38,520 nt of DNA. It comes from Caldifarciminota bacterium (lineage in GTDB: Bacteria; Hydrothermota; Hydrothermia; UBA1063; CAJXJZ01). The stretch is from positions 1-38,520 of the forward strand of contig JALVYB010000057.1 in assembly GCA_027038175.1 (NCBI GenBank), written 5' to 3'. The notes beneath the pieces are model-generated. The model ran no database searches. It saw only the letters and a list, made by a program, of their open reading frames with translations, and was not told the DNA's origin. A program made the position numbers and the translations under genes. Below are positions 23,417 to 32,139 of this stretch, piece after piece (within the stretch, counting starts at the first letter, position 1; every line of letters starts with the position of its first letter).

Positions 23417-25169
23417 GTACAGTCCAGAATTTATTAAGAGTATAGCCATATTATTGAAAGGGATGGAAGATGGCGATAGAGACATTTTCGCACAAGTGTT
23501 TAAAGAAAAAATCAATAATTCTGGCAATGACAATCTTATACTCAGGGTTTATCGTGAGTTAGTGAGTAATTGGGAAGGAGAGGAAAATTTATTGAATGGT
23601 TTAATTGATGAGCGTGTGCTCAAGGTCTTCACCAAAAATGTTTATGAAAGTGTAAACAAAAGTAATATCAATACTGATGGATTCAATGAAATAAGTAAAG
23701 AAGATGTAAAGATTCTTCATTGGCTTCAAAATAAGGAATGTAATGAGTGTTTGGATTATTTGAAAAAGACTTTAAATAGTTTATCTAATTTTATATCTAA
23801 TGCCATTTTTAACACCAATTTTAATGTCAATAACAATGAAGGAATAAAAGGATTCCTGGTGGCGTCTAATATACCGGATTTAATTTTTTACGCTACTCTA
23901 CTTCTTTACAAAAAAGAAGTCTTCGATAAGGGAATAGAGCCAGAATTGAAAGCATTATATGAAAGTAGACTTTTTCAGTACGACATTTTTTTTAGAACAT
24001 CTTCTCAGGAACAATATAGAGAGACTCTTATGAGGGGTAGGGCTGTTGCTGTTATTTTGTGGAGTCTGTGGAAGGACAAAATGAATTTTCAGAGTGGTAT
24101 ATCTATCTCCTATAAAGATATTAATAATCGTTGGGTTAATGCTAAAATTCCTGATATAGTCTATGGGATTATGTCCACAAAGTTAGAGCATTTTTCTTGG
24201 GATATATTTGGGATATATCTTAAAGGAATTGAGGAACATTCACTAACATATAAATTTCTTGAATCGGTAGAGGGAATAAATGTTCAGAAAACAGAACCTT
24301 TTAAAAATATTATTGCTGAATGGGTGGTGGATAATACGAAAGAGAAAAAAGTACTGGTTGATTTTGCGCGATTCTTGAAAGAGTATGCAAATAATAAATA
24401 TTTAGAGAGAATAAAGACACTCACAGAAGGAAGTCCCGATTGGTTTAAGGCGTTAGTAAAAGAAAATCTTGAAGGGAAAAGTGAGGTACTGTGGGAGAAA
24501 ACTTGTGAGTTCCTTTCATTGGAACCTATTGTTGAGGAGTGGAGGAAGGACAAGGAGTTGGTGGATAGTATTAAAGATTTTTTGAAGAAGCGGTTGGAAG
24601 ATGAAAGTGTTATAAACGGATTACTTAAAAGTGGTGACCATTATCTTCTTAACATTCTCCAGAAGTTCACGGAAAGAACTAATAGAAAATTAACAATCCC
24701 ATTTGTGCTACTTGGTGAAAAAATTTGCGAGAGTTTAATTGGCTGGTTTTCGAATGAACCTCAAAGTTCTCAAATAAATATGGCATTTGTCAAAATTATA
24801 CTGAAGTATTTCGAAAGATTTATCAGTGAAAAAGAAATCCCCACTTTTACGGAAAAGTTTAAGACTCTGATTAAAGACAAATTTAGTAACCTGGATAGTG
24901 AAAGATTCGCTGAGTTGTATGATGATTTCCTTAAACCATTACTCGAACCATATTTGAATCAGGAGTATATTCAGGAATTAGGGCGAAAGGTTATCGGCGA
25001 TAAGTTTAAGAAGTCTGAATTAAAAGTATTTATCACGCTGGTTGATACAGCGGGGTTTATTAAGGACGATATAGGTCTTAAAGAGAATATAGAAAGTCTC
25101 ATGCATCAGGGTAATGTTGATAATCAGATATTGGAGTTACTGGAAAAATTGAAGGGGTATATAAGATGA
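23409..25169 (+). CDS. unknown large helical protein, fourth cargo gene
   Basis: 586 aa, not recognised. The sequence appears almost wholly alpha-helical, with amphipathic helices that could form a HEAT/TPR-like solenoid, and has no signal peptide, membrane segment, P-loop, metal motif or nuclease signature that I can see. Local G+C is very low (12 of 60 bases at 23761-23820). It overlaps the KAP NTPase by 8 nt and hsdS by 4 nt (ATGA), so it is probably translated with both and may be the KAP partner or effector. The frame is intact and long, so it is a real gene. Confidence 0.75.
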   Translation: MSKYSPEFIKSIAILLKGMEDGDRDIFAQVFKEKINNSGNDNLILRVYRELVSNWEGEENLLNGLIDERVLKVFTKNVYESVNKSNINTDGFNEISKEDVKILHWLQNKECNECLDYLKKTLNSLSNFISNAIFNTNFNVNNNEGIKGFLVASNIPDLIFYATLLLYKKEVFDKGIEPELKALYESRLFQYDIFFRTSSQEQYRETLMRGRAVAVILWSLWKDKMNFQSGISISYKDINNRWVNAKIPDIVYGIMSTKLEHFSWDIFGIYLKGIEEHSLTYKFLESVEGINVQKTEPFKNIIAEWVVDNTKEKKVLVDFARFLKEYANNKYLERIKTLTEGSPDWFKALVKENLEGKSEVLWEKTCEFLSLEPIVEEWRKDKELVDSIKDFLKKRLEDESVINGLLKSGDHYLLNILQKFTERTNRKLTIPFVLLGEKICESLIGWFSNEPQSSQINMAFVKIILKYFERFISEKEIPTFTEKFKTLIKDKFSNLDSERFAELYDDFLKPLLEPYLNQEYIQELGRKVIGDKFKKSELKVFITLVDTAGFIKDDIGLKENIESLMHQGNVDNQILELLEKLKGYIR

Positions 25170-26386
25170 AAGATAGAAATTCGAAATCTACAAAGTATTC
25201 ACCCCTCTATAAAATCCCGGAAGATTGGGAGGTGGTGATGTTGGGGAAAGTGGCTGAAGTCGTTCAAGGTTTTGCATTCCCAATCAAGTATCAGACAAAA
25301 AATCATGGTAGGTATCCCTTTGTGAAAGTGGGGGATATGAATCTTTCCGAGAAATATATAAAAAAGTCGGAATTTTTTATTGATGATATAGATCTAAATC
25401 AAATGAAGGTAAAAATTTACCCACCTGGAACCATTATTTTCCCGAAAATAGGGATGGCAATCTATTTAAACAAATATAGAATTCTAAGTGTTTGGGGTAC
25501 AATTGATAACAATGTGGCAGGTTTAGTGCCAACCAAGAGGGTAGATTCAGAATTTCTGTTTTATTGGTTGAGTGGAAAATTGGATTTAGCACGAATAAGC
25601 GGGAGAACGACCACTCCTTCTATCAAAAAAACAACTATTCAGCAAATTCCCATCCCCCTTCCCCCTCTCCCCGAACAGAAGAGGATTGCGGAGGTGCTTT
25701 TGACTGTAGATGAGGCTATTGAGAAGGTTGATAAGTCCATAGAGAAAACCGAGAGGTTGAAAAAAGGGTTAATGCACGAACTTCTTACAAAGGGCATAGG
25801 GCATAAGGAGTTTAAGAATACGGAGATTGGAAAGATACCGAAAGAATGGGAAGTGAGAAAGCTGGGAGAAGTAGTTGAGTTAAAATATGGCAAGGGATTG
25901 CCTGCTCGTAGACGGAAATCTGGGAATGTACTTGTATTAGGTTCTAACGGTATTGTAGGGTATCACGATAAGCATTTGGTCAATGGACCTGGTATAGTTA
26001 TCGGGAGAAAGGGGAGCATTGGAGAAGTTTATTATGTTAAGAGTGATTTTTGGCCAATTGACACAACATATTATGTGGTTCTGAAAAGGGATGTTGATTG
26101 GAATTGGATGTTTTATATGTTAAAAATGGCAAACTTGAAAAAATATTCGCTTGCGGATGTGGTGCCCGGGTTGAAACGTGAACTCGTTTTATCTGGGAGA
26201 ATCCCCCTCCCCCCTCTCCCTGAACAGGAAAAGATTGCGGAGATTCTTATGACTGTTGACAGGAGGCTTGAAATGCTCAGGGAGAAGAAAAAGGTGCTTG
26301 AAAGAATTAAAAAGGGTCTTATGAATGACCTGCTTACAGGAAGAAGGAGGCTGAAAGTTGAGCCAGAAGAACAAAAACTTTTCTGA
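25166..26386 (+). CDS. hsdS: type I restriction-modification specificity subunit HsdS
   Basis: 406 aa with the classic duplicated layout: target-recognition domain 1 opening at IPEDWEVVMLGKVAEVV, conserved helix with LPPLPEQKRIAEVL, target-recognition domain 2 opening at IPKEWEVRKLGEVVEL, and a second conserved helix with LPPLPEQEKIAEIL. Each recognition domain reads one half of a bipartite target; the helices set the spacing and bind HsdM. ATG 25166 overlaps the preceding unknown gene by 4 nt, and the gene overlaps hsdR by 29 nt. The recognition domains are more A+T rich than the helices, as expected for exchanged specificity segments. The DNA target cannot be predicted here. Confidence 0.93.
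   Translation: MKDRNSKSTKYSPLYKIPEDWEVVMLGKVAEVVQGFAFPIKYQTKNHGRYPFVKVGDMNLSEKYIKKSEFFIDDIDLNQMKVKIYPPGTIIFPKIGMAIYLNKYRILSVWGTIDNNVAGLVPTKRVDSEFLFYWLSGKLDLARISGRTTTPSIKKTTIQQIPIPLPPLPEQKRIAEVLLTVDEAIEKVDKSIEKTERLKKGLMHELLTKGIGHKEFKNTEIGKIPKEWEVRKLGEVVELKYGKGLPARRRKSGNVLVLGSNGIVGYHDKHLVNGPGIVIGRKGSIGEVYYVKSDFWPIDTTYYVVLKRDVDWNWMFYMLKMANLKKYSLADVVPGLKRELVLSGRIPLPPLPEQEKIAEILMTVDRRLEMLREKKKVLERIKKGLMNDLLTGRRRLKVEPEEQKLF
25652..25710 (+). repeat. direct repeat copy 1 within hsdS (conserved region)
   Basis: A 59-nt segment encoding the conserved LPPLPEQ helix start. It recurs, without gaps and at roughly 85% identity by eye, at 26201-26259. Such internal repeats in hsdS are sites where homologous recombination can exchange or delete recognition domains. 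The C-rich tract (ATCCCCCTTCCCCCTCTCC) is the best-conserved part. Confidence 0.8.
26201..26259 (+). repeat. direct repeat copy 2 within hsdS (conserved region)
   Basis: Second copy of the hsdS repeat, 549 bp (183 codons) from the first and in the same frame. Recombination between copies would remove exactly one recognition domain and keep the frame open. Confidence 0.8.
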
Positions 26387-29375
26387 AGAGCATTTAGTTG
26401 AAGACTATATTGTAAAGGGCCTTGTTAAAAATGGATGGAAGTATGTACCTCCTGAAGAACTTGAGAGGGAGAGTTTTGAAGAGCCTTTGCTTTTACCCAA
26501 CCTTTTAAGGGCTCTGGATAGAATCAACAAGCACCAGAATATAGGAGAGGAGGAGAAGAAAAAAGTCGTTAATGAACTCTCCATTATCCCAACGGGCATA
26601 GAAGGTGCAAAAAGGATTTTAAAGTTTTACAAGTACGGCATTCCCGTAAAATTTGAGAAGGAAAGAGTTGTAAAGTACATAAACCTGTTTGATTTTAAGA
26701 ACATTGAAAACAACGAGTTTATCGTTTCAAGACAGGTTAATTATCAAGGAAGAGATCGTATAAGGGTTGATGTTATTCTGTATGTAAACGGTATTCCACT
26801 TGTGTTAATAGAGTGTAAAAATCCGGCTGACCCTTCTGTTAGCTGGTATAATGCCTATAGGCAGATAAAAGACTATGAGCGAATTGTCCCTGAACTCTTT
26901 AAATACGTTCAAATAGGTGTTGCCGTGGAGATGCTTGCAAGGTACTTTCCCATAGTGCCGTGGCAGGAGGAGGTTTTTACATACGAATGGAAGGAAAAGG
27001 ATAAGGATTCAATTGATTCTCTTCTGGATATGCTCACACCCGATACTCTAATTGATATTGTCAGAAATTTCCTTTTCTTCAAAGAGCAGTACGGTAATGC
27101 TACAAAGGTTATAACGAGATACATGCAGTACAGGGCTGCAAACAAGATTGTAAACAGGGTTCTTAACAACTTAAAAGGTGAGGAGGAAAAGGATAGGGGG
27201 CTTGTGTGGCACTGGCAGGGAAGCGGTAAAACCCTTACAATGATTTTTGCAGCGCACAAACTCTACTATGCAGAGTATCTATCAAATCCAACGATTTTCT
27301 TTGTTGTGGACAGGGTTGACCTTCAGGACCAGTTGTCCTGGGAGTTTGAATCTCTGGATATATTCGACGTTGAAGTAATAGAGTCAATTTCACACCTTAA
27401 ACAGGTTGTATCTCACGATGATTTTAAAGGGAAGAGGGGAGTTTTTATTACCCTGATTCACAAGTTTTCACCTGATGAGTGGGATGAGTTTGTGAGGGAT
27501 ATTAAAGCCCGTTCCCTTAACAGCAAAACCATAGCAACAAGACGGAATGTAATTGCTTTTATAGATGAGGGGCACAGGAGCCAGTACGGTTTGCTTGCTG
27601 CACAGATGAAGGATGTTCTGAAAAATGCGTTCTTCTTTGCCTTTACAGGTACACCCATTGCAAAGAAGGGCAGGGATACTTATTCTGCTTTCAGTTATCC
27701 ACCGGAAGAACCGTATCTTGACAGGTATTTTATAACGGATTCTATAAGGGACGGTTTTACTGTGAAAATCGTTTATCAGCCAAGGCTTGATAAAATGCAT
27801 CTTGACAGGGATTTACTTGAGTCCTTCCTTGAGAGCGAGTTTGAGGAACTGCCAGACGAAGACAGGGAGTATGTGGAGAAGAAGGTAAGAGAGAAAATAA
27901 ACCGTATAAAGGTTTTTCTTGAGGATTCAGACAGAATAGAGGCGATTGTACATGATATTGTAGAGCATTTTAAAGAAAACGTTGAGGGTAAGTTTAAGGC
28001 AATGATTGTTGCAGGAAGTAGAAAAGCCTGCGTTATTTACAAAGAGAAGATTGATAAATTGCTTCCTCCAGAGTATTCAGAGGTGGTTATGAGTGGAACG
28101 ACACGGGAGAAAGATGTCCAGTTGAGCAATTTCGTCAGGGATGAGATTGCAAAGTATAATGTGGGAAATATGCAGGATGTGAAAAAGACAGTGATTGATA
28201 AGTTCAAAGATGAGGAGTTTCCTAAGATTTTAATAGTCACAGACATGCTACTTACAGGTTTTGATGCTCCCATACTTCAAACCATGTATCTTGATAAGCC
28301 TCTTAAAGAACACAGGCTCCTTCAGGCTGTTGCAAGAACGAACAGACCCTATAAGGGTGTGAAAGAGGCAGGGATGATAATTGATTACATTGGTATTCTG
28401 AAGAATCTCAAAAGGGCGCTCAGCATTTATCTTGAGGATGATATAAGGGGTGCCCTTTACGATTATGACTCCCTCAGAAAGGACTTTATAGCACTTCTCA
28501 AAGAACTTAGAGAAATTTTGGCTGGTGTTCCTTTGAATTATGAGCGAGAGACCATGCTTAAGGCGGTAGAGATATTAACCTCTGATACTATGAAAGAAAA
28601 GGTATTCGTGGCAAAATACAGGGAACTCAGGAAGATTTTTGAATTACTTGGTCCCCATGAGGTTAAACTTGAATACCTTGAGGAGTATAAGTGGCTTTCT
28701 GGAATTTACACGTATTACTCCAAGGTTGTGCGGCGTGAGGAAGTGAGGAAGGTCCACGTGAAAAAGTACTTTGAGAAAACCCTGAAGTACATATACGAAT
28801 CAATTGAAATAGAAAAGATTGAGAGAAGTCTTCCACCCATTGAGTTTGACGAGAAGTACCTCGAGATACTTGAAAAGAAGGTAAAGAGTAAGAAAGAAAA
28901 GGCTGCAAATTTAGTTTTCGCCCTTAATAAGTTCGTTCTCGTTGACAGGCACAATAATCCTGTGTATGAGTCTCTAATTGACAGGGTTGAGAGGCTCGTA
29001 AAAAGATGGATGAGTAAAAATATTGACTATGCAGAGCTGTATAAAGAGGCTGTTGAGGTATACAGAGAACTTGGAAGAAGAAGAAAGAGACAGATTGACC
29101 TCGGAATGGATAACATGGCATACGATATGCTTTTAAAACTTGAAAATGTGTTTGGAAAGGATGAATCGCTTGTTGATGATGTGAAAGACCTTTATAAGAG
29201 GCTTGAAAAGTACATGTTTCCCGGCTGGATGTTTCAGAGGACGGTTCAAAAGGAGATAGAACAGGAAGTAAGGAAATTCGTTCGTAAGTACAAGTCTGAA
29301 AAGGGAATCACCCTTTCGGAGATGGATGAACTGTTTAATAAACTCATGGACAGCGTGGCTAAGTATGGTACCTGA
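26358..29375 (+). CDS. hsdR: type I restriction endonuclease/translocase subunit HsdR
   Basis: 1005 aa, full length for the family. The N-terminal PD-(D/E)XK nuclease shows Asp138 (RVDVILYV) and IECK with Glu152 and Lys154, followed by a QxxxY-like element. The SF2 translocase has GSGKT (288-292), DEGH (403-406), FTGTPI, and LLTGFDAPILQTMYLDKPL with QAVARTNR. A helical C-terminus binds the HsdM2S core. All catalytic residues are present, so it should be active. The start is TTG at 26358 behind AAGGAGG with 8-nt spacing, inside hsdS. Confidence 0.95.
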   Translation: MSQKNKNFSEEHLVEDYIVKGLVKNGWKYVPPEELERESFEEPLLLPNLLRALDRINKHQNIGEEEKKKVVNELSIIPTGIEGAKRILKFYKYGIPVKFEKERVVKYINLFDFKNIENNEFIVSRQVNYQGRDRIRVDVILYVNGIPLVLIECKNPADPSVSWYNAYRQIKDYERIVPELFKYVQIGVAVEMLARYFPIVPWQEEVFTYEWKEKDKDSIDSLLDMLTPDTLIDIVRNFLFFKEQYGNATKVITRYMQYRAANKIVNRVLNNLKGEEEKDRGLVWHWQGSGKTLTMIFAAHKLYYAEYLSNPTIFFVVDRVDLQDQLSWEFESLDIFDVEVIESISHLKQVVSHDDFKGKRGVFITLIHKFSPDEWDEFVRDIKARSLNSKTIATRRNVIAFIDEGHRSQYGLLAAQMKDVLKNAFFFAFTGTPIAKKGRDTYSAFSYPPEEPYLDRYFITDSIRDGFTVKIVYQPRLDKMHLDRDLLESFLESEFEELPDEDREYVEKKVREKINRIKVFLEDSDRIEAIVHDIVEHFKENVEGKFKAMIVAGSRKACVIYKEKIDKLLPPEYSEVVMSGTTREKDVQLSNFVRDEIAKYNVGNMQDVKKTVIDKFKDEEFPKILIVTDMLLTGFDAPILQTMYLDKPLKEHRLLQAVARTNRPYKGVKEAGMIIDYIGILKNLKRALSIYLEDDIRGALYDYDSLRKDFIALLKELREILAGVPLNYERETMLKAVEILTSDTMKEKVFVAKYRELRKIFELLGPHEVKLEYLEEYKWLSGIYTYYSKVVRREEVRKVHVKKYFEKTLKYIYESIEIEKIERSLPPIEFDEKYLEILEKKVKSKKEKAANLVFALNKFVLVDRHNNPVYESLIDRVERLVKRWMSKNIDYAELYKEAVEVYRELGRRRKRQIDLGMDNMAYDMLLKLENVFGKDESLVDDVKDLYKRLEKYMFPGWMFQRTVQKEIEQEVRKFVRKYKSEKGITLSEMDELFNKLMDSVAKYGT

Positions 29376-29916
29376 ATTTAAGGACTACAGGGTTATTCAC
29401 AGGAAGGTGAAGTATCCCAGAATTGAAATGAAAACAGGTGAAGTTGTGTTTATTCTACCATGTGGGCAGAATCCTGATGAAATTATAGAGAAGTACTCGG
29501 ACTGGATTTTAAAAAAGAAGAGATTTATTGAGGAAAGGTTAAAAGAGGCTGAAGGTAAAGAACTTGTTGAGAGAGATGTAGAGGAGCTTAAAGAAATTAT
29601 CAATGAGGTAGTGCAGAATGCAAGTACAGGACTTGAGGAAAAAGTTGAAAAGGTCAAGTTCCGGAGCATGAAGACCAAATGGGCGAGTATGAGCAGGAAA
29701 AGGACACTTACTATAAACCCCATAATGAGAATGCTTCCCAAAAGGCTCATAGAGTATATTGTTTTTCACGAGGTCGCCCATTTGAAAGAGAGAAGACACA
29801 ATGAGAGGTTCTGGAAGATTATCCGCAGGAAATTTAAGGATTACGAAGACCTTGAGAAAGAACTTTTCACTTACTGGTTTTTGATACACACAAAACATTT
29901 TAAAAAGTCCGTATGA
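29365..29916 (+). CDS. YgjP-like (DUF45) zinc metallopeptidase of the type I R-M operon
   Basis: 183 aa from ATG 29365. The C-terminal peptidase has FHEVAHLKERRHNERFW (134-150), an HExxH plus a later His145 as third ligand, and the preceding KTKWASMS block typical of the YgjP family. Such genes are often found beside hsdR, but their role is not established; quality control or an SprT/WSS1-like repair role has been suggested for relatives. An upstream in-frame ATG at 29326 with GGAG nearby would add 13 residues and overlap hsdR further; I prefer 29365 because the added residues do not look conserved. Confidence 0.85.
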   Translation: MVPEFKDYRVIHRKVKYPRIEMKTGEVVFILPCGQNPDEIIEKYSDWILKKKRFIEERLKEAEGKELVERDVEELKEIINEVVQNASTGLEEKVEKVKFRSMKTKWASMSRKRTLTINPIMRMLPKRLIEYIVFHEVAHLKERRHNERFWKIIRRKFKDYEDLEKELFTYWFLIHTKHFKKSV

Positions 29917-29920
29917 TTCT

Positions 29921-29949
29921 TTGATTATCCCCTCTCAGGGTTGTAAAAT
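29921..29949 (+). promoter_or_regulatory. promoter of the HIT-rib operon, possibly leaderless
   Basis: TTGATT (29921-29926), 17 nt, TAAAAT (29944-29949). The HIT start codon is at 29959, so transcription would begin within a few bases of the ATG, and no Shine-Dalgarno sequence precedes it. A leaderless or near-leaderless mRNA is predicted. Confidence 0.6.
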
Positions 29950-29958
29950 TTTAATACT

Positions 29959-30438
29959 ATGAAAAAACTGTGGGCTCCATGGAGGATGGAGTATATCCTT
30001 AATGTTGATAAGGAGGTCGGGTGTCTTTTCTGTAATGTTCCAAAAGACAAGGACGAAAAAAGATTTATTCTGAAGAGAGGTAAACACTCGTTTATTATGT
30101 TAAATCTTTTCCCATACAATCCCGGCCATTTAATGGTGGCGCCTTATAGACATGTAGCCAGTTTCGGAGACCTCACAATGGAGGAAATCGCGGAAATAGG
30201 CAGGTTCGTTCAACTATGTGAAGAGGCACTGAAAAAAGAGGCAAATCCTGACGGGTTTAATATAGGTATTAACATTGGAAGGGTTGCAGGTGCTGGTTTT
30301 GATGGACATATTCATGTTCACATTGTACCCAGATGGAATGGGGATACGAACTTTATGCCCGTTTTAGGGGAAACTAAGGTTATTCCCGAGGGAATAAGGG
30401 CAACCTATGAAAAGTTAAAGAAATATTTTGAGGAATAG
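29959..30438 (+). CDS. HIT-family nucleotide hydrolase/phosphorylase
   Basis: 159 aa. The histidine triad is [10 protein letters not shown] with His117, His119 and His121. CLFCN (22-26) is the N-terminal zinc-type CxxC of the diadenosine-polyphosphate hydrolase-like branch, and the opening [13 protein letters not shown] is typical of that group. It hydrolyses or phosphorolyses dinucleoside polyphosphates such as Ap4A, though the exact substrate cannot be read from sequence. It starts a riboflavin-containing operon, with ribBA beginning 2 nt after its stop. Confidence 0.9.
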   Translation: MKKLWAPWRMEYILNVDKEVGCLFCNVPKDKDEKRFILKRGKHSFIMLNLFPYNPGHLMVAPYRHVASFGDLTMEEIAEIGRFVQLCEEALKKEANPDGFNIGINIGRVAGAGFDGHIHVHIVPRWNGDTNFMPVLGETKVIPEGIRATYEKLKKYFEE

Positions 30439-30440
30439 TT

Positions 30441-31676
30441 ATGGAGGAATTTGGATTTTCTACCATAGAAGAGGCACTGGAAGATATAAGAAGGGGTAAA
30501 TTTGTCATTGTTGTTGATGACGAGGATAGGGAAAACGAAGGTGATTTTATTGTTGCTGCAGAAAAGGTTACACCAGAACACATAAACTTCATGGCAAAAG
30601 AGGGGAGGGGACTTATATGCCTCGCCCTTAATGAAAAGAGGTTCGATGAACTTGAACTTGAACTGCCTCTCCATAATACCTCAAAACACGGTACAAATTT
30701 CGGTGTGCCCATAGATGCAAAAGAGGGAACAACCACAGGTATATCTGCGTTTGACAGGGCACTCACAATTCGCCTTGCAGTAAGAAGGGATGCCAAGGCA
30801 GAGGATTTTGCAAAGCCGGGTCATGTGCATACTTTGAAAGCATTGAGTGGAGGTGTATTAAGAAGAGCAGGGCATACAGAGGCTGCTGTTGACCTCGCAG
30901 AACTTGCAGGACTCTATCCCGCCGGAGTTTTAGTGGAGATTATGGATGAAGATGGTACAATGGCGAGGCTTGACAGATTGATAGAAATAGCGAGAAAGCA
31001 TAATATAAGGATTATTACCATAAAAGACCTGATAAGTTATAAACTGAAACGAGAAAAACTCATAGAAAGGGTGGCAGATGCAGACCTTCCTACAAAATAC
31101 GGGCACTTCAGAATAATAGGATATAAAGAAAAATTGACCGGACTTGTTCATGTTGCCCTTGTTAAGGGAGACGTAAAAGGAAAGGAAAATGTTCTTGTAA
31201 GAGTGCATTCTGAATGTCTTACAGGTGATGTTTTTGGTTCTTTAAGGTGTGATTGTGGTGACCAGTTGCATACTGCTATGCAGATGATAGAAAGAGAAGG
31301 GCTTGGAGTGCTATTGTATATGAGGCAGGAAGGAAGGGGCATAGGGCTTGAAAATAAACTCAAAGCCTATAAACTCCAGGACTTGGGCTATGATACTGTT
31401 GAGGCAAATGAAAAACTCGGTTTCCCCGCTGATTTAAGGGACTATGGAATAGGAGCACAGATTCTTGTTGACCTCGGACTTTCTACAATAAGGCTCCTTA
31501 CCAATAATCCCAAGAAGATTATAGGTCTTGAAGGATATGGATTAAAAGTAGTGGAGAGGGTTCCCATTATGATAGAGCCTAATGAGGTAAATTATAAGTA
31601 CCTCAAGGTAAAGAAGGACAAACTGGGGCATTTGCTTGGAGAGGTTATTGACAAAGGAAAGAACTCAAAGGAGTGA
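30441..31676 (+). CDS. ribBA: bifunctional 3,4-dihydroxy-2-butanone-4-phosphate synthase / GTP cyclohydrolase II
   Basis: 411 aa with both domains complete. The RibB half (1-205) has [10 protein letters not shown] (26-35), [11 protein letters not shown] and HTEAAVDLA. The RibA half has the zinc cysteines in [31 protein letters not shown] and [12 protein letters not shown]. It supplies both branches of riboflavin synthesis, from ribulose-5-phosphate and GTP. ribH follows at once; ribD and ribE are not in this window. No FMN riboswitch is seen upstream. It begins 2 nt after the HIT stop, so translation is likely coupled. Confidence 0.96.
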   Translation: MEEFGFSTIEEALEDIRRGKFVIVVDDEDRENEGDFIVAAEKVTPEHINFMAKEGRGLICLALNEKRFDELELELPLHNTSKHGTNFGVPIDAKEGTTTGISAFDRALTIRLAVRRDAKAEDFAKPGHVHTLKALSGGVLRRAGHTEAAVDLAELAGLYPAGVLVEIMDEDGTMARLDRLIEIARKHNIRIITIKDLISYKLKREKLIERVADADLPTKYGHFRIIGYKEKLTGLVHVALVKGDVKGKENVLVRVHSECLTGDVFGSLRCDCGDQLHTAMQMIEREGLGVLLYMRQEGRGIGLENKLKAYKLQDLGYDTVEANEKLGFPADLRDYGIGAQILVDLGLSTIRLLTNNPKKIIGLEGYGLKVVERVPIMIEPNEVNYKYLKVKKDKLGHLLGEVIDKGKNSKE

Positions 31677-31680
31677 TTAT

Positions 31681-32139
31681 ATGAACATTAATACTCATAA
31701 AGGTAAGATTGATGGAAAGGGTGTAAAACTTGGCATTCTTGTGTCAAGATTCAACTCCCTTGTAACAAAAAATCTGCTTGATGGTGCACTTGATGCATGT
31801 GAACAGTTCGGTGTAGATGAGGTTGATATCTACTGGATACCGGGTTCATTTGAGATTCCCGTTGTTTTAAAAAATCTAATGAACAGTGGAAAACACGATG
31901 GTTATGTGGTTCTTAGTGCTGTGATAAGAGGGGAAACGCCGCATTTTGACTTTGTGGCAGGTGAACTAACGCGTGGTATAGGAAGGCTTATGACGGAGAC
32001 TGGCAAACCCGTTGCTTTTGGTACGGTAACAACAGAGACCCTTGAACAGGCACTTGATAGAGCAGGAGCGAAGATGGGAAATAAGGGCAGAGATGCGGTT
32101 ATGACTGTACTTGAAACCCTGAGCGTGATAAAGAGTTGA
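31681..32139 (+). CDS. ribH: 6,7-dimethyl-8-ribityllumazine synthase
   Basis: 152 aa. Condenses 5-amino-6-ribitylaminouracil with dihydroxybutanone phosphate, the product of RibB. The PGSFEIP (54-60) and AVIRGETPHFDF (80-91) blocks are present, with the conserved His88. The start is ATG 31681, behind AAAGGAGTG; the frame extends to an ATG at 31636 inside ribBA, but that adds 15 unrelated residues. The end overlaps the next gene by 4 nt. Confidence 0.95.
   Translation: MNINTHKGKIDGKGVKLGILVSRFNSLVTKNLLDGALDACEQFGVDEVDIYWIPGSFEIPVVLKNLMNSGKHDGYVVLSAVIRGETPHFDFVAGELTRGIGRLMTETGKPVAFGTVTTETLEQALDRAGAKMGNKGRDAVMTVLETLSVIKS

Noticed and set aside
19403-25165. Cargo as an insertion sequence, integron or prophage fragment
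   Set aside because: No transposase, integrase, terminal repeats or phage structural gene was found; base composition differs but no mobile-element ends are visible.
25652-26259. C-rich repeats in hsdS as a CRISPR or other array
   Set aside because: Only two copies, both in frame and encoding the known LPPLPEQ conserved helix.
17624-29916. BREX, DISARM or a phosphorothioate (Dnd) system
   Set aside because: No PglZ, BrxC, DrmA/B or Dnd-type proteins; the methylase, specificity and restriction subunits are standard type I.
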